64,000 nucleotides of DNA from UBA1479 sp040221095 (GCA_040221095.1 JAVJVP010000017.1:186001-250000), one strand, 5' to 3'. Positions 7,396-15,800 are shown, counted from the stretch's first letter. Numbers and translations: made by a program. The notes: generated from the sequence alone by a model not told the origin.

Positions 7396-8661
7396 TTGTC
7401 CAGATATGTTCGCTCATCCGTTGCGGGTGCGATGCTTGTCGCGCTCGTCCCGTCTGCTGCCACGGCGCAATCAGCGCGTGACGCGGCGCTTCCGGAAGGG
7501 GCTGGGAAGCAGGTGGTCGAAGCCGTCTGCACCGCCTGCCACAAGGCCAACCTGATCACCCGGTCTTCGGGATACAGCCCGGGCCACTGGCGGGAACTGA
7601 TCGCCACCATGGTCGATCTGTCCGGCGATGCCGCGCTGCGGGATCAGATCGTCGGGTATCTGGCGGCCAATTTCCCGCCCCATGCCAAGCTGGCGCCGAC
7701 GCTGGTTTCCGGCCCGGCCAAGGTCACCTTCAAGGAATGGGTCGTGCCGACCCTGGGGCAGCGGTCCCGCGATCCGATCCAGGCCGCCGACGGCACCATC
7801 TGGTGGGCCGGCCAGTTCGCCAATCTGATCGGTAAAATCGATCCGGTAAGCGGAAAGATGACCGAATACCCCCTTCCCGATGGGGCGTATCCGCACAGCG
7901 TGACCCTCGATGCCGCCGGGAACGTCTGGTACACGGGCAACAAGAACGGAACCGTCGGCATGCTTGATCCGAAGACGGAGAAGATCACCGTCTACAACAT
8001 GCCCGACCCGGCTGCGAAGGACCCCCATACGGCGATTTTCGATGCCGCCGGTATCCTGTGGTTCACGCTCCAGCACAGCAACATGATCGGCCGCCTCGAC
8101 CCCCGGACGGGGGCCGTGAAATTGGTCAAGGTCGAAACACCCAAGGCCCGGCCCTACGGCATCAAGATCGACGCCATGGGCACGCCCTGGGCCTCGTGCA
8201 ACGGCAGCAACTGCCTGATCAGGATCGATCCGGCGACCATGGCGCTGACCGAGATCAAGCTGCCGATCCCGGAAACGACGGTGCGGCGCCTGGACATCGC
8301 GTCCGACGGCATGATCTGGTACGTGAATTCGTCGCAGGGGCGCCTCGGCCGGTACGATCCCGGAACCGGCGCGATCAAGGAATGGCCTTCGCCGTCCGGC
8401 AAGGCGTCGCATCCCTATGCCATCGCCGTCGTCGACGGGATCGTCTGGTACAACGAATCCCGCCGCCGCCCGGACGCCCTGGTCCGCTTCGACCCCCGGA
8501 CGGAGACCTTCCAAAGCTGGGCCATTCCTTCCGGCGGCATCCACGCCGGGATCATCCGGCACATGCGGGCGACCCGCGAGGGCAACCTGATGATCCACCA
8601 GAGCAGCACCAACCGGATCATCGAGGTCGGCCTCTCCCGTCCGGCGCCGGCGACGCAGTAG
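7396..8661 (+). CDS. Secreted c-type cytochrome domain fused to a Vgb-like (virginiamycin B lyase-like) beta-propeller
   Basis: This 421-residue protein has a signal peptide (residues 1-24, ending ATA-Q). A short cytochrome c-like domain follows, with heme motif C45-T-A-C48-H49 and a possible distal methionine near 71. From about residue 105 there are six or more repeats of a 40-45 residue unit with IDP-x-TG, W-Y/F-T and DAAG motifs, which is the blade pattern of Vgb/streptogramin lyase propellers. It is likely periplasmic. Lyase activity is not assured, since most such propellers have unknown substrates. Start is TTG at 7396 with GAGGG about 10 nt upstream. It is the first gene of the accessory block, 165 bp after lolD. 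Confidence 0.8.
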   Translation: MSRYVRSSVAGAMLVALVPSAATAQSARDAALPEGAGKQVVEAVCTACHKANLITRSSGYSPGHWRELIATMVDLSGDAALRDQIVGYLAANFPPHAKLAPTLVSGPAKVTFKEWVVPTLGQRSRDPIQAADGTIWWAGQFANLIGKIDPVSGKMTEYPLPDGAYPHSVTLDAAGNVWYTGNKNGTVGMLDPKTEKITVYNMPDPAAKDPHTAIFDAAGILWFTLQHSNMIGRLDPRTGAVKLVKVETPKARPYGIKIDAMGTPWASCNGSNCLIRIDPATMALTEIKLPIPETTVRRLDIASDGMIWYVNSSQGRLGRYDPGTGAIKEWPSPSGKASHPYAIAVVDGIVWYNESRRRPDALVRFDPRTETFQSWAIPSGGIHAGIIRHMRATREGNLMIHQSSTNRIIEVGLSRPAPATQ

Positions 8662-8716
8662 ACCGTCGGGCAGGGGGCAATGCCCCGGCCCGCAACAACC
8701 CTGAAAAATATATAAA

Positions 8717-8732
8717 TCTCAATATATTGAGA
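8717..8732. promoter_or_regulatory. Perfect 16-bp palindrome overlapping the ridA-like ribosome binding site
   Basis: TCTCAATATATTGAGA is a perfect palindrome. Its right arm runs directly into the GAGAGGA ribosome binding site of the gene starting at 8743. It could be an operator for a MarR-, TetR- or HxlR-type repressor. It could also act in RNA as a 6-bp hairpin (UCUCAA/UUGAGA) that hides part of the Shine-Dalgarno sequence. It sits in an AT-rich patch (8706-8740) that differs from the local GC-rich sequence. Confidence 0.5.
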
Positions 8733-8742
8733 GGATATTCTC

Positions 8743-9135
8743 ATGCTGACCGTCCATACCCTGAACGACCGGATTCTCGCCCACCGCGACAACGCGGGCC
8801 ATGCCACGGAAGTGCCGCCCAATGCGCGGCTGCTGTTCTGCAACGGCCAGGTCGGCGCGCGCCTCGACGGAACCGTGCCGGACAGCGCGGCCGGGCAGGT
8901 TCGGGTGATCTTCGAGCGTATCCAGATCATCCTGGAGTCCGCCGGCATGACGTTCCGGGACGTGGTCAAGTTGTCGGTCTACGTCACGGACAAGGCGATC
9001 CTGGACGACTATATCGAGGTGCGCCGCACCTTCCTGGGCGAACACAACCCACCAGCCACGTTTCTGGTGGTCGGCCCCTTTCCGCGCCCGGGCATCGAGG
9101 TCGAGATCGAGACCATCGCCGCCAAGGCGGCCTAG
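8743..9135 (+). CDS. RidA/YjgF family protein, catalytic arginine replaced
   Basis: This 130-residue protein of the RidA (YER057c/YjgF/UK114) fold shows the typical F-C-N-G-Q-V, D-V-V-K-L-x-V-Y-V-T-D and closing EVEIETIAA segments, so a trimeric enamine/imine-binding protein is expected. In the active 2-aminoacrylate deaminases the motif after EHN reads PARS with a catalytic arginine. Here the aligned residue is Thr106 (NPPATFLVV), so RidA deaminase activity is unlikely and a Rid2-7 type role is more probable. The AGAGGA ribosome binding site is 5-10 nt upstream. The stop overlaps the converging sigma-factor stop by 4 nt. The preceding gene ends 81 bp upstream. Confidence 0.85.
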   Translation: MLTVHTLNDRILAHRDNAGHATEVPPNARLLFCNGQVGARLDGTVPDSAAGQVRVIFERIQIILESAGMTFRDVVKLSVYVTDKAILDDYIEVRRTFLGEHNPPATFLVVGPFPRPGIEVEIETIAAKAA

Positions 9136-10022
9136 GGTACGGTCGTACCGTCGAGAAAACCGGCGATGCGGCCGAGCTTGTCCGGGTTGCGGGTGATGTA
9201 GACGGCGGTGATGCGGCCGTTCTCGATCTCCAGCGCCGTGGTCTGCAGCACGTCGCCGCGCCCCTGGCTAATATAGCCGGGCAGGCCGTTGATCCATGCC
9301 GGCCGGATGTCGTCGGGCATTTTATCGGCGAACTTGCGGCTGAGGCCGGCAAACAGGCGCAGCGCCCGGTCCAACCCGATGATGGGGTTGCGGAAGGCCA
9401 CGACCTTGCCGCCGCCGTCCGACAGGATCACCACGTTTTCGGCCAGCAGACCGCGAAGCTCCGCAAGATCGCCCTTGGTCGAGGCGGTGAAGAAGGCCTG
9501 GGCAATGCGCGCACCTTCCGCGCGGCTGACGTCGTAACGCGGGCGGCCGTCACGCACATGCTTGCGGGCGCGGGCGGCCAACTGGCGCACGGCGGCGGGC
9601 GCACGGTCCAGCGTCGCCGCGACCTCGCCCAGGGGCACGTCGAACACGTCGTGCAGCAGAAAGGCCGCGCGCTCCAGCGGCGACAGGCGTTCCAGGGCCA
9701 GCATCAGGGTCAGGGTCACTTCATCCGCCCGCAGGGCGTCGTCTTCCGGTTCGACGATGGGTTCGGGCAGCCAGGGGCCGATGTAGGTTTCCCGCCGCGC
9801 CCGCGCCGACTTCAGGACGTCGAGGCAAAGCCTCGTGACGATGCGGGTCAGGTACGCCCCCGGCGTGGCGAGCGTGTCCCGATCGGCCCGCCGCCAGCGC
9901 AGCCAGGCGTCCTGCACGATGTCCTCGGCCTCCAGCATGGACCCCAGCATGCGGTAGGCGAGACGCACCAGCCGGGGGCGGTGCGCCTCGAACAGATCGG
10001 TGTCGCCGTCAGGCCGCGTCAC
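9132..10022 (-). CDS. ECF41-family RNA polymerase sigma factor with SnoaL-like C-terminal domain
   Basis: This 296-residue protein has sigma region 2 (about 10-75, with the AYRMLGS and AEDIVQDAWLRW helices), the linker motif WLPEP (84-88), sigma region 4 (about 105-160), and a C-terminal SnoaL/NTF2-like domain (165-296) with DGGGK (202-206) and NPDKL (279-283). These three motifs are the published signature of ECF41 sigma factors. In that family the C-terminal extension controls activity in place of a separate anti-sigma factor. Its start lies 14 nt inside the end of the carboxymuconolactone decarboxylase-like gene, so both are on one transcript. That transcript begins at a matching ECF41 promoter (10510-10536), which implies positive autoregulation. 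Confidence 0.93.
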   Translation of the reverse strand: MTRPDGDTDLFEAHRPRLVRLAYRMLGSMLEAEDIVQDAWLRWRRADRDTLATPGAYLTRIVTRLCLDVLKSARARRETYIGPWLPEPIVEPEDDALRADEVTLTLMLALERLSPLERAAFLLHDVFDVPLGEVAATLDRAPAAVRQLAARARKHVRDGRPRYDVSRAEGARIAQAFFTASTKGDLAELRGLLAENVVILSDGGGKVVAFRNPIIGLDRALRLFAGLSRKFADKMPDDIRPAWINGLPGYISQGRGDVLQTTALEIENGRITAVYITRNPDKLGRIAGFLDGTTVP

Positions 10023-10473
10023 CGATGCCCTCCATCGGATGCGCCGCGCGAAAGCCGACCTGCAGGCGGTTCCAAACGTTGATGGCGCCGATCGCCAGGG
10101 TCAGGTTGACCTGCTCGGCCTCGGTGAATTCGGCCTTCAGGTCTTCGTAGTCGGCATCCGGCGCCCCGGTTTCCGACAGTCTGGTCAGGGCTTCGGTCCA
10201 GGCCAGGGCCGCCCGTTCGCGGTTGCTGTACAGCGGCGATTCCCGCCAGGCGTTCAGCATGTAGAGGCGCATTTCGATCTCGCCGTGCTTGCGCAGATCT
10301 GTCGTGTGCATATGGATGCAAAAGGCGCAGCCGTTGATCTGCGAGGCCCGCAGTTTGACCAGTTCAAGCAGTTCGTGGTCAAGACCGCTGGCGGCCAGCG
10401 CCACCTCAAGGGCCTGCATCGCCTTGATGGGGGCCTGGGCCAGTTTGTAGGGATCGTTCAATCGCGGTTTCAT
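10009..10473 (-). CDS. Carboxymuconolactone decarboxylase/AhpD-like protein (ECF41 partner)
   Basis: This 154-residue helical protein of the CMD/AhpD superfamily has a C49-A-F-C52-xxx-H56 redox motif in the LRASQINGCAFCIHMHT segment. It may be a peroxidase- or thiol-reductase-like enzyme, and the substrate cannot be read from sequence. The ATG at 10473 was chosen because GGAG lies about 7 nt upstream and homology starts at once; a TTG at 10491 is the alternative. ECF41 sigma factors are known to sit beside a carboxymuconolactone decarboxylase, oxidoreductase or epimerase gene and to transcribe it, which is what is seen here. The 3' end overlaps the sigma gene by 14 nt. Confidence 0.9.
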   Translation of the reverse strand: MKPRLNDPYKLAQAPIKAMQALEVALAASGLDHELLELVKLRASQINGCAFCIHMHTTDLRKHGEIEMRLYMLNAWRESPLYSNRERAALAWTEALTRLSETGAPDADYEDLKAEFTEAEQVNLTLAIGAINVWNRLQVGFRAAHPMEGIGDAA

Positions 10474-10509
10474 ATGTGTCTCCATCTGCAAAAGGGGATA
10501 TGCCCTGAT

Positions 10510-10536
10510 GACGAGATGGCGGACGCGATTGTGACA
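10510..10536 (-). promoter_or_regulatory. ECF41-dependent promoter TGTCACA-N16-CGTC
   Basis: On the minus strand, TGTCACA (10536-10530) is followed by exactly 16 nt and then CGTC (10513-10510). This is an exact match to the ECF41 consensus described for Bacillus licheniformis and Rhodobacter sphaeroides. Transcription would start about 10 nt downstream and leave a leader of roughly 30 nt before the ATG at 10473. The site is in the gap between doxX and the carboxymuconolactone decarboxylase-like gene. Confidence 0.85.
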
Positions 10537-10569
10537 TGCGGCGGATAAAAAGTTCTGTCCTGCGGCTTT

Positions 10570-10962
10570 CTAGGGTGCGCGCGAGCGCAGGGCGTCGAGG
10601 CTCCATTTGCCGCCGCCCGCCGCCGCGAAGTAGAGGAACACGAAGCAGTAAAGCGCCGCCAACTCGCCCCAGTTCACGATGGGGAAGAAGCCCTTCGGCA
10701 GGTGTTCGAGGAAATAGCCGACGGCCATGGTCCCGGAACAGATGAAGGCGGCGGGCCGGGTGAACAGGCCGACCGCGACCAAAGCACCCCCGACCAGCTC
10801 GACCATGCCGGCGGCGCCGATCAGGGACAAGGGCTCGACGCCGCTGAATTTCGTGACCGGGAAGTTGAGGAACTTCGTGGTGCCGTGCTGCAGGAACAGC
10901 AGCCCCGTCATGAGGCGGAGAAGACTGTATAGGTGGTCTTTAAAGGGGCTCAGAAATCTCAC
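10570..10962 (-). CDS. DoxX family membrane protein
   Basis: This 130-residue protein has four predicted membrane helices (about 10-30, 46-68, 75-95 and 98-118) and the DoxX features LLRLMTGLLFLQHGTTK near the start and VELVGGALVAVGLFTRPAA in the middle. DoxX-like proteins are poorly defined; some belong to quinone or thiol oxidation complexes linked to oxidative stress. Start is GTG at 10962 with an AAGGAGG ribosome binding site. It lies 74 bp after the nitrile hydratase activator gene and just upstream of the ECF41 promoter, so it is more likely the tail of the nitrile hydratase transcript than an ECF41 target. Confidence 0.85.
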   Translation of the reverse strand: MRFLSPFKDHLYSLLRLMTGLLFLQHGTTKFLNFPVTKFSGVEPLSLIGAAGMVELVGGALVAVGLFTRPAAFICSGTMAVGYFLEHLPKGFFPIVNWGELAALYCFVFLYFAAAGGGKWSLDALRSRAP

Positions 10963-11036
10963 GACGGCCTCCTTGGTTGGAACGAGACGTTACGCAAAAC
11001 CGTGGGCGCATCCGCGTTGCTGCCTGCGCGGCGGTT

Positions 11037-11360
11037 TTACTTCAACGCGACGGCCTGGCCATGCGGCGTGGCCAGATAGGCGTCGCGCCATTCTTCCGCG
11101 CGGTTGGCGACCTCATCACCCAGGGCCAAGCCTTTGTCGGCGCACAGCCGTTCCAGCGCCGCCAGCCAGTGGTTGTAATAGGTCTCGCCCGTGTCGGGAT
11201 CGCCCGCCGCCTGGGCGCGCTTGATCTCGGCGCCGAGCGTGTTCGCCCATTCGTCGGTGGTGAAAACGCCCGTGTCGATCAGCGCGTTGGCCAGGGCGAA
11301 GGCCTGGGCCTGCCAGGGCTCACAGAACGCGGGGCCGTCTTCCTGTCTCAGCGTCGTCAT
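11037..11360 (-). CDS. Nitrile hydratase accessory (activator/metallochaperone) protein
   Basis: This 107-residue protein is related to the N-terminal half of the nitrile hydratase beta subunit, as expected for the small activators (P14K, NhlE type) that load cobalt into the alpha subunit. Visible family features are the FCEPWQAQAFALANALIDTGVFTTDEWANTLG opening and a closing EEWRDAYLATPHGQ helix. It overlaps the beta-subunit gene by 4 nt (ATGA), giving the order alpha-beta-activator that is usual for cobalt-type enzymes. It has no cysteine metal motif beyond a few scattered residues. DoxX follows 74 bp downstream. Confidence 0.88.
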   Translation of the reverse strand: MTTLRQEDGPAFCEPWQAQAFALANALIDTGVFTTDEWANTLGAEIKRAQAAGDPDTGETYYNHWLAALERLCADKGLALGDEVANRAEEWRDAYLATPHGQAVALK

Positions 11361-12019
11361 GCGGGCTCCAGATAAGGTTCCCACAGATCGGCGTAGACGG
11401 CCGCTTTGGTGTCGCCGTCGGGACCCCAAAGCTCGTCGCCCTCGAACCGCACGGAATAGAGGGGATAGCCCTCGGTCACGCCGGGCAGGTGGGTGTCGGG
11501 ATAGACATGGATGCCGTGCAGGCGCTGCACCACGCCGACATGACCCCGGGTGTAGCGGGGGGCCCGGGTATGGCCCTGGGGGTGGAAATTCTTCACCCGC
11601 ACGGCGTCGCCGACGGCATATTGCGGCGTGACCGGAACGTCCATGTCCGCCGGGCCGCCGGCCTTGACCGCGTTCAGGGCCTCGTCCGGGCCGGGCACAT
11701 GGATGGTTTGCGGCGCCGGGGCCTGCGGCTTGCCCGCGGCGATTTCCTCGGCCGTGACCAGGCCGGATTCCTGCAGCAGAAGCTCCGTCCCCGTGAACCA
11801 GTTTTCGTAATAGCTGTTCATGAGGTAGCGCGCCGGATGCTGCCGTTCCCGGGAATGGCGGCCCATGTCGATGTTCCAACGGCCGAGCAGGGCCGCCGCC
11901 AGGGTCAGGGAGAACGCCTTGCGCTCCCAATCGGCGTGGAACACGGGCTCTTCGTCTTGGGGTTCCGGGTTGATGGGGCCGAGGCCGTGCATCCCGCCCA
12001 GGTCGTGGCCGCTGTTCAT
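11357..12019 (-). CDS. nthB: Nitrile hydratase subunit beta
   Basis: This 220-residue subunit pairs with alpha to form the enzyme that hydrates nitriles to amides. It begins with the conserved MNSGHDLGGMHGLGP. The helical N-terminal domain has FHADWERKAF and the arginine-containing YLMNSYYENWFTG segment. The C-terminal SH3-like barrel has FHPQGHTRAPRYTRGHVG, which is the usual beta-subunit signature. The ATG at 12019 overlaps the alpha stop by 4 nt, and the gene ends with a 4-nt overlap into the activator gene. The longer frame upstream of 12019 lies inside the alpha gene and is not coding. Confidence 0.93.
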   Translation of the reverse strand: MNSGHDLGGMHGLGPINPEPQDEEPVFHADWERKAFSLTLAAALLGRWNIDMGRHSRERQHPARYLMNSYYENWFTGTELLLQESGLVTAEEIAAGKPQAPAPQTIHVPGPDEALNAVKAGGPADMDVPVTPQYAVGDAVRVKNFHPQGHTRAPRYTRGHVGVVQRLHGIHVYPDTHLPGVTEGYPLYSVRFEGDELWGPDGDTKAAVYADLWEPYLEPA

Positions 12020-12651
12020 TCCGCCGCTCCCTTCAACGCCTCTGGGGGGCGGGCTTGTTCGACCCCGATCATGGAGTTGCGGGTGACCAGTTGCTCCAAC
12101 TGTTCCGCCGACCAGCCGTCCGTGCCGGCGGGGCGTTCGGGAATGACGAGGTAGCGCATTTCCGAGGTCGAATCCCACACCCGGATGTCCACGTCGCTGT
12201 CCAGGATGGTGCCGAATTCGGCCAACACACCGCGCGGGTCCGCCACGGCGCGGGACCGGTAGGGGGCTGATTTATACCATACGGGCGGCAGGCCCAGGAC
12301 GGTCCAGGGGTAGCAGGAGCACAGGGTGCAGACGACCAGGTTGTGCACCTTGGGGCCGTTTTCCAGGCAGACCATGTGTTCGCCCTGGCGGCCCTTGAAG
12401 CCGAAGTCGCCGATGGCGGCGCTGGCGTCGTCCTGCAGCCACTGGCGGTAATCGGGGTCGGTCCAGGCGCGGGCCACGACCTTGCGGCCGTTCTGCGGGC
12501 CGACGTGGTGTTCGTAGCGGTCGACCAGGGCGTCCAGGGTGGCGGGATCGACCAGGCCCTTTTCCACCAGCAGGCTTTCCAGGGACTTCACGCGAAGTTC
12601 GATATCCGACGGCGGTTCCGTGTGATCGTGGTCGTGTCCGTCGTGTGGCAT
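12016..12651 (-). CDS. nthA: Nitrile hydratase subunit alpha, cobalt type
   Basis: This 211-residue catalytic subunit carries the metal claw C108-T-L-C111-S-C113. Threonine after the first cysteine is typical of cobalt enzymes (iron enzymes have serine). C111 and C113 are the positions oxidised to sulfinic and sulfenic acid in known enzymes. The active-site flank CYPWTVLGLPP and the downstream VWDSTSEMRYLVIPERP are intact. The N-terminus MPHDGHDHDH is unusually rich in histidine and could bind metal (inference). Thiocyanate hydrolase gamma has a similar claw, but the beta and activator genes favour nitrile hydratase. No amidase gene is nearby. Confidence 0.93.
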   Translation of the reverse strand: MPHDGHDHDHTEPPSDIELRVKSLESLLVEKGLVDPATLDALVDRYEHHVGPQNGRKVVARAWTDPDYRQWLQDDASAAIGDFGFKGRQGEHMVCLENGPKVHNLVVCTLCSCYPWTVLGLPPVWYKSAPYRSRAVADPRGVLAEFGTILDSDVDIRVWDSTSEMRYLVIPERPAGTDGWSAEQLEQLVTRNSMIGVEQARPPEALKGAAE

Positions 12652-12695
12652 GCGATTCTCCCAAATTGTCTGCGCCCAAGGATGCGGGCGAGGGG

Positions 12696-12725
12696 ATGAT
12701 ACAGCCAGAGACGGTTGGTCAACAA
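12696..12725 (-). promoter_or_regulatory. Candidate sigma-70 promoter of the nitrile hydratase operon
   Basis: On the minus strand a TATCAT hexamer (12701-12696) is preceded by TTGTTG with an 18-nt spacer (12725-12720), or by TTGACC with a 15-nt spacer (12722-12717). The predicted start is about 35-40 nt upstream of the ATG at 12651, which has a GGGAGA ribosome binding site. The elements only partly match consensus. Confidence 0.35.
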
Positions 12726-12845
12726 CGCCCGAGAAACGGCATTCATGCTGGAATCCCCGGGGTTATCCACGGCAATTTTCCATGCGGTGGACAACTGGGC
12801 GCAATCGGTTTCCGCGCGCCCGCCGAAGTGTGGAATTATTCTCCC

Positions 12846-15800
12846 ATGTCCCACGCTGATTTCGTCCACCTGCGGGTCCATTCCGCCTATTCCCTGTCCG
12901 AAGGCGCCATCCGCCTGAAGGACCTGGCCAAGATGTGCCGGTCCATGGACATGCCGGCGGTCGCCGTGACCGACACCAACAACCTGTTCGGGGCCCTGGA
13001 ATTCTCCCTGGCGGCCACGGACAAGGGCGTTCAGCCGATCATCGGCTGCCAAATCTCCGTGCAGATGGAGGCCGAGGAGGCCAGCGGCCATGCCATGGCG
13101 CCGTCCAACGGCGGGCGGCGCGAGCGCGAGCCCTCGGTGGTGGTGCTGGTGCAGAACCCGGAAGGCTACCGCAACCTGCTGCAGATGCTGAAGGTCGCCT
13201 ATCTGGACGGCGACGACGGCGAGGAGACGGCGATCTCCCTGGACACCCTGCTGCGCCACAACGCGGGCCTGATCCTGCTGACCGGCGGGCCCGGCGGGCC
13301 GGTCGGGCGCCTGTTGCAGCAGGGCAAGGGCGACGCCGCGCGCGACCTGCTGACGCGTCTTGCAAATGCGTATGACGGGCGCACCTACGTGGAAATCCTG
13401 CGCCACGGCATGGCGGCGGAAGAACAGACCGAGGGGGCGTTCCTTGATCTCGCCTACAGCCTCGACCTGCCGCTGGTCGCGACCAACGAATGTTTCTATC
13501 CCACGCCCGACATGTTCGAGGCCCATGACGCCCTGATCTGCATCGCGGAAAGCGCCTATGTCTCGGAGACGGAGCGCCGCCGCCTGACCCCGGAACATTG
13601 GTTCAAGGGTGCGGCCGACATGCGCCGGGTGTTCGAGGACCTGCCGGAAGCCGTCGACAACACCCTGGTCATCGCCAGGCGCTGCGCCTTCATGGTCGAG
13701 AAGATCGCGCCGATCCTGCCGCCCTTCGATTGCGGCGAGGGCCGCACGGAACAGGACGAACTGCGCGCCCAGGCCCTGGCCGGGCTGGAAAAGCGCCTGA
13801 TCACCCATGTGTTCAGCGACGGCATGGATGAGGCGGCGCGCGAAGCGGCGGCCAAGCCCTACCGCGAGCGCCTGGATTACGAGCTCGGCGTCATCAACGA
13901 GATGGGCTTCCCGGGATACTTCCTGATCGTCGCCGACTTCATCGGCTGGGCCAAGGACAAGGGCATTCCCGTCGGGCCGGGCCGTGGTTCCGGCGCCGGG
14001 TCCGTGGTCGCCTGGTCGCTGTTGATCACCGATCTGGACCCGCTGCGCTTCGGCCTGCTGTTCGAACGCTTCCTCAACCCGGAACGCGTGTCCATGCCCG
14101 ACTTCGACATCGACTTCTGCCAGGACCGGCGGGACGAGGTCATCCGCTACGTCCAGAAGAAATACGGCGACGACCACGTGGCGCAGATCATCACCTTCGG
14201 AAAGCTGCAGGCCCGCGCCGTGCTGCGCGATGTCGGGCGCGTGCTGCAGATGCCCTACGGGTACATTGATAAAATCTGCAAACTGGTGCCCAACAATCCG
14301 GCCAATCCGGTGACCCTGGGCGAGGCCGTCGAGGGCGAGCCGCAGATCCGCCAGATGATGAAGGAAGACCCCCAGGTGCAGCATCTGGTCGACCTGGCCA
14401 TGAAGCTGGAGGGGCTGTTCCGTCATGCCTCGACCCACGCCGCCGGCGTGGTCATCGGCGACCGGCCGTTGCAGGAACTGATCCCGCTGTACCGCGATCC
14501 GCGCTCCGACCTGCCGGTCACGGGCTTCAACATGAAGTTCGTGGAAAGCGCCGGCTTGGTGAAGTTCGATTTCCTGGGCCTGAAGACCCTGACCGTGCTG
14601 TCGACCGCCGTGGACCTGTGCCGCGAGAAGGGGGTGGAACTCGACCTCACGACCATCCCGCTGGACGATACCGCGACCTTCGAGATGATCGGCCGCGGCG
14701 AGACGACCGGGGTGTTCCAGTTGGAAAGCCAGGGCATGCGCGACGTGTTGCGCCAGATGAAGGCCGACACCTTCGAGGACATTATCGCCGTCGTCGCTCT
14801 CTACCGTCCGGGCCCCATGGACAACATCCCGAGCTACATCGCCCGCAAGAAGGGCGACGAGGTGCCCGATTACCTGCACCCGATCCTGGAGCCGATCCTG
14901 ACGGAAACCTTCGGCATCATGATCTACCAGGAACAGGTCATGCAGGCGGCGCAGTTGCTGTCCGGCTATACGCTGGGTGGCGCCGACCTGCTGCGCCGGG
15001 CCATGGGCAAGAAGATCAAGGAAGAGATGGACCAGCAGCGCCAGCTGTTCGTCGATGGCGCCGTGCAGCGCGAGGTCGACGGCCGCAAGGCGTCGGACAT
15101 CTTCGATCAGGTCGCCAAGTTCGCCGGCTACGGCTTCAACAAATCCCACGCCGCCGCCTATGCCCTGGTCGCCTATCAGACGGCCTATCTCAAGGCCAAC
15201 CATCCGGTCGAATTCCTCGCCGCCTCCATGACGCTGGACCAGCACAACACGGACAAGCTCAACGTGTTCAAGCAGGAACTGGACCGCATGGGCGTCGACC
15301 TGCTGTCGCCGGACGTCAACAAATCGCAGGTCAAGTTCTCGGTCGAGCGGGACGGCGGCACGAGCGCCATCCGCTATGCCCTGGCCGCCATCAAGAACGT
15401 GGGCGAGGGCGCCATGGCGTCCCTGGTCGAGGCGCGCAAGGACGGCGGGCCGTTCAAGGACGTCGCCGATTTCGCCCACCGCCTGGACCCCAAGGTCATC
15501 AACAAGCGTCAGATGGAAAACCTGATCCGCGCGGGGGCGCTGGACAGCCTCAACCCCAACCGCCGCCAGTTGTTCACGGGGCTGGAGCGCATCCTGAAGG
15601 AAGCGGTCAGCGCCCATCAGGACCGCACCTCCGACCAGATGGGTCTGTTCGGCGGCGGCGGGGGCAGCGACGCCCCCGAGGTGCCGGAAATCCGTCTCGA
15701 CAACATCGCCGACTGGACGCCCATGGACCGGCTCAAGGAAGAATTCGACGCCGTCGGCTTCTACCTGTCGTCGCATCCCCTCGCGACCTACGAAAGCATG

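Noticed and set aside
8662..8700. GGGGC/GCCCC stem after the cytochrome-propeller gene as a terminator
   Set aside because: The stem is only 5 bp and is not followed by a T-run.
10963..11036. ECF41 or EcfG promoter upstream of doxX
   Set aside because: No TGTCACA or GGAAC element with proper spacing is present; GTAACGTCTCG is only a loose likeness.
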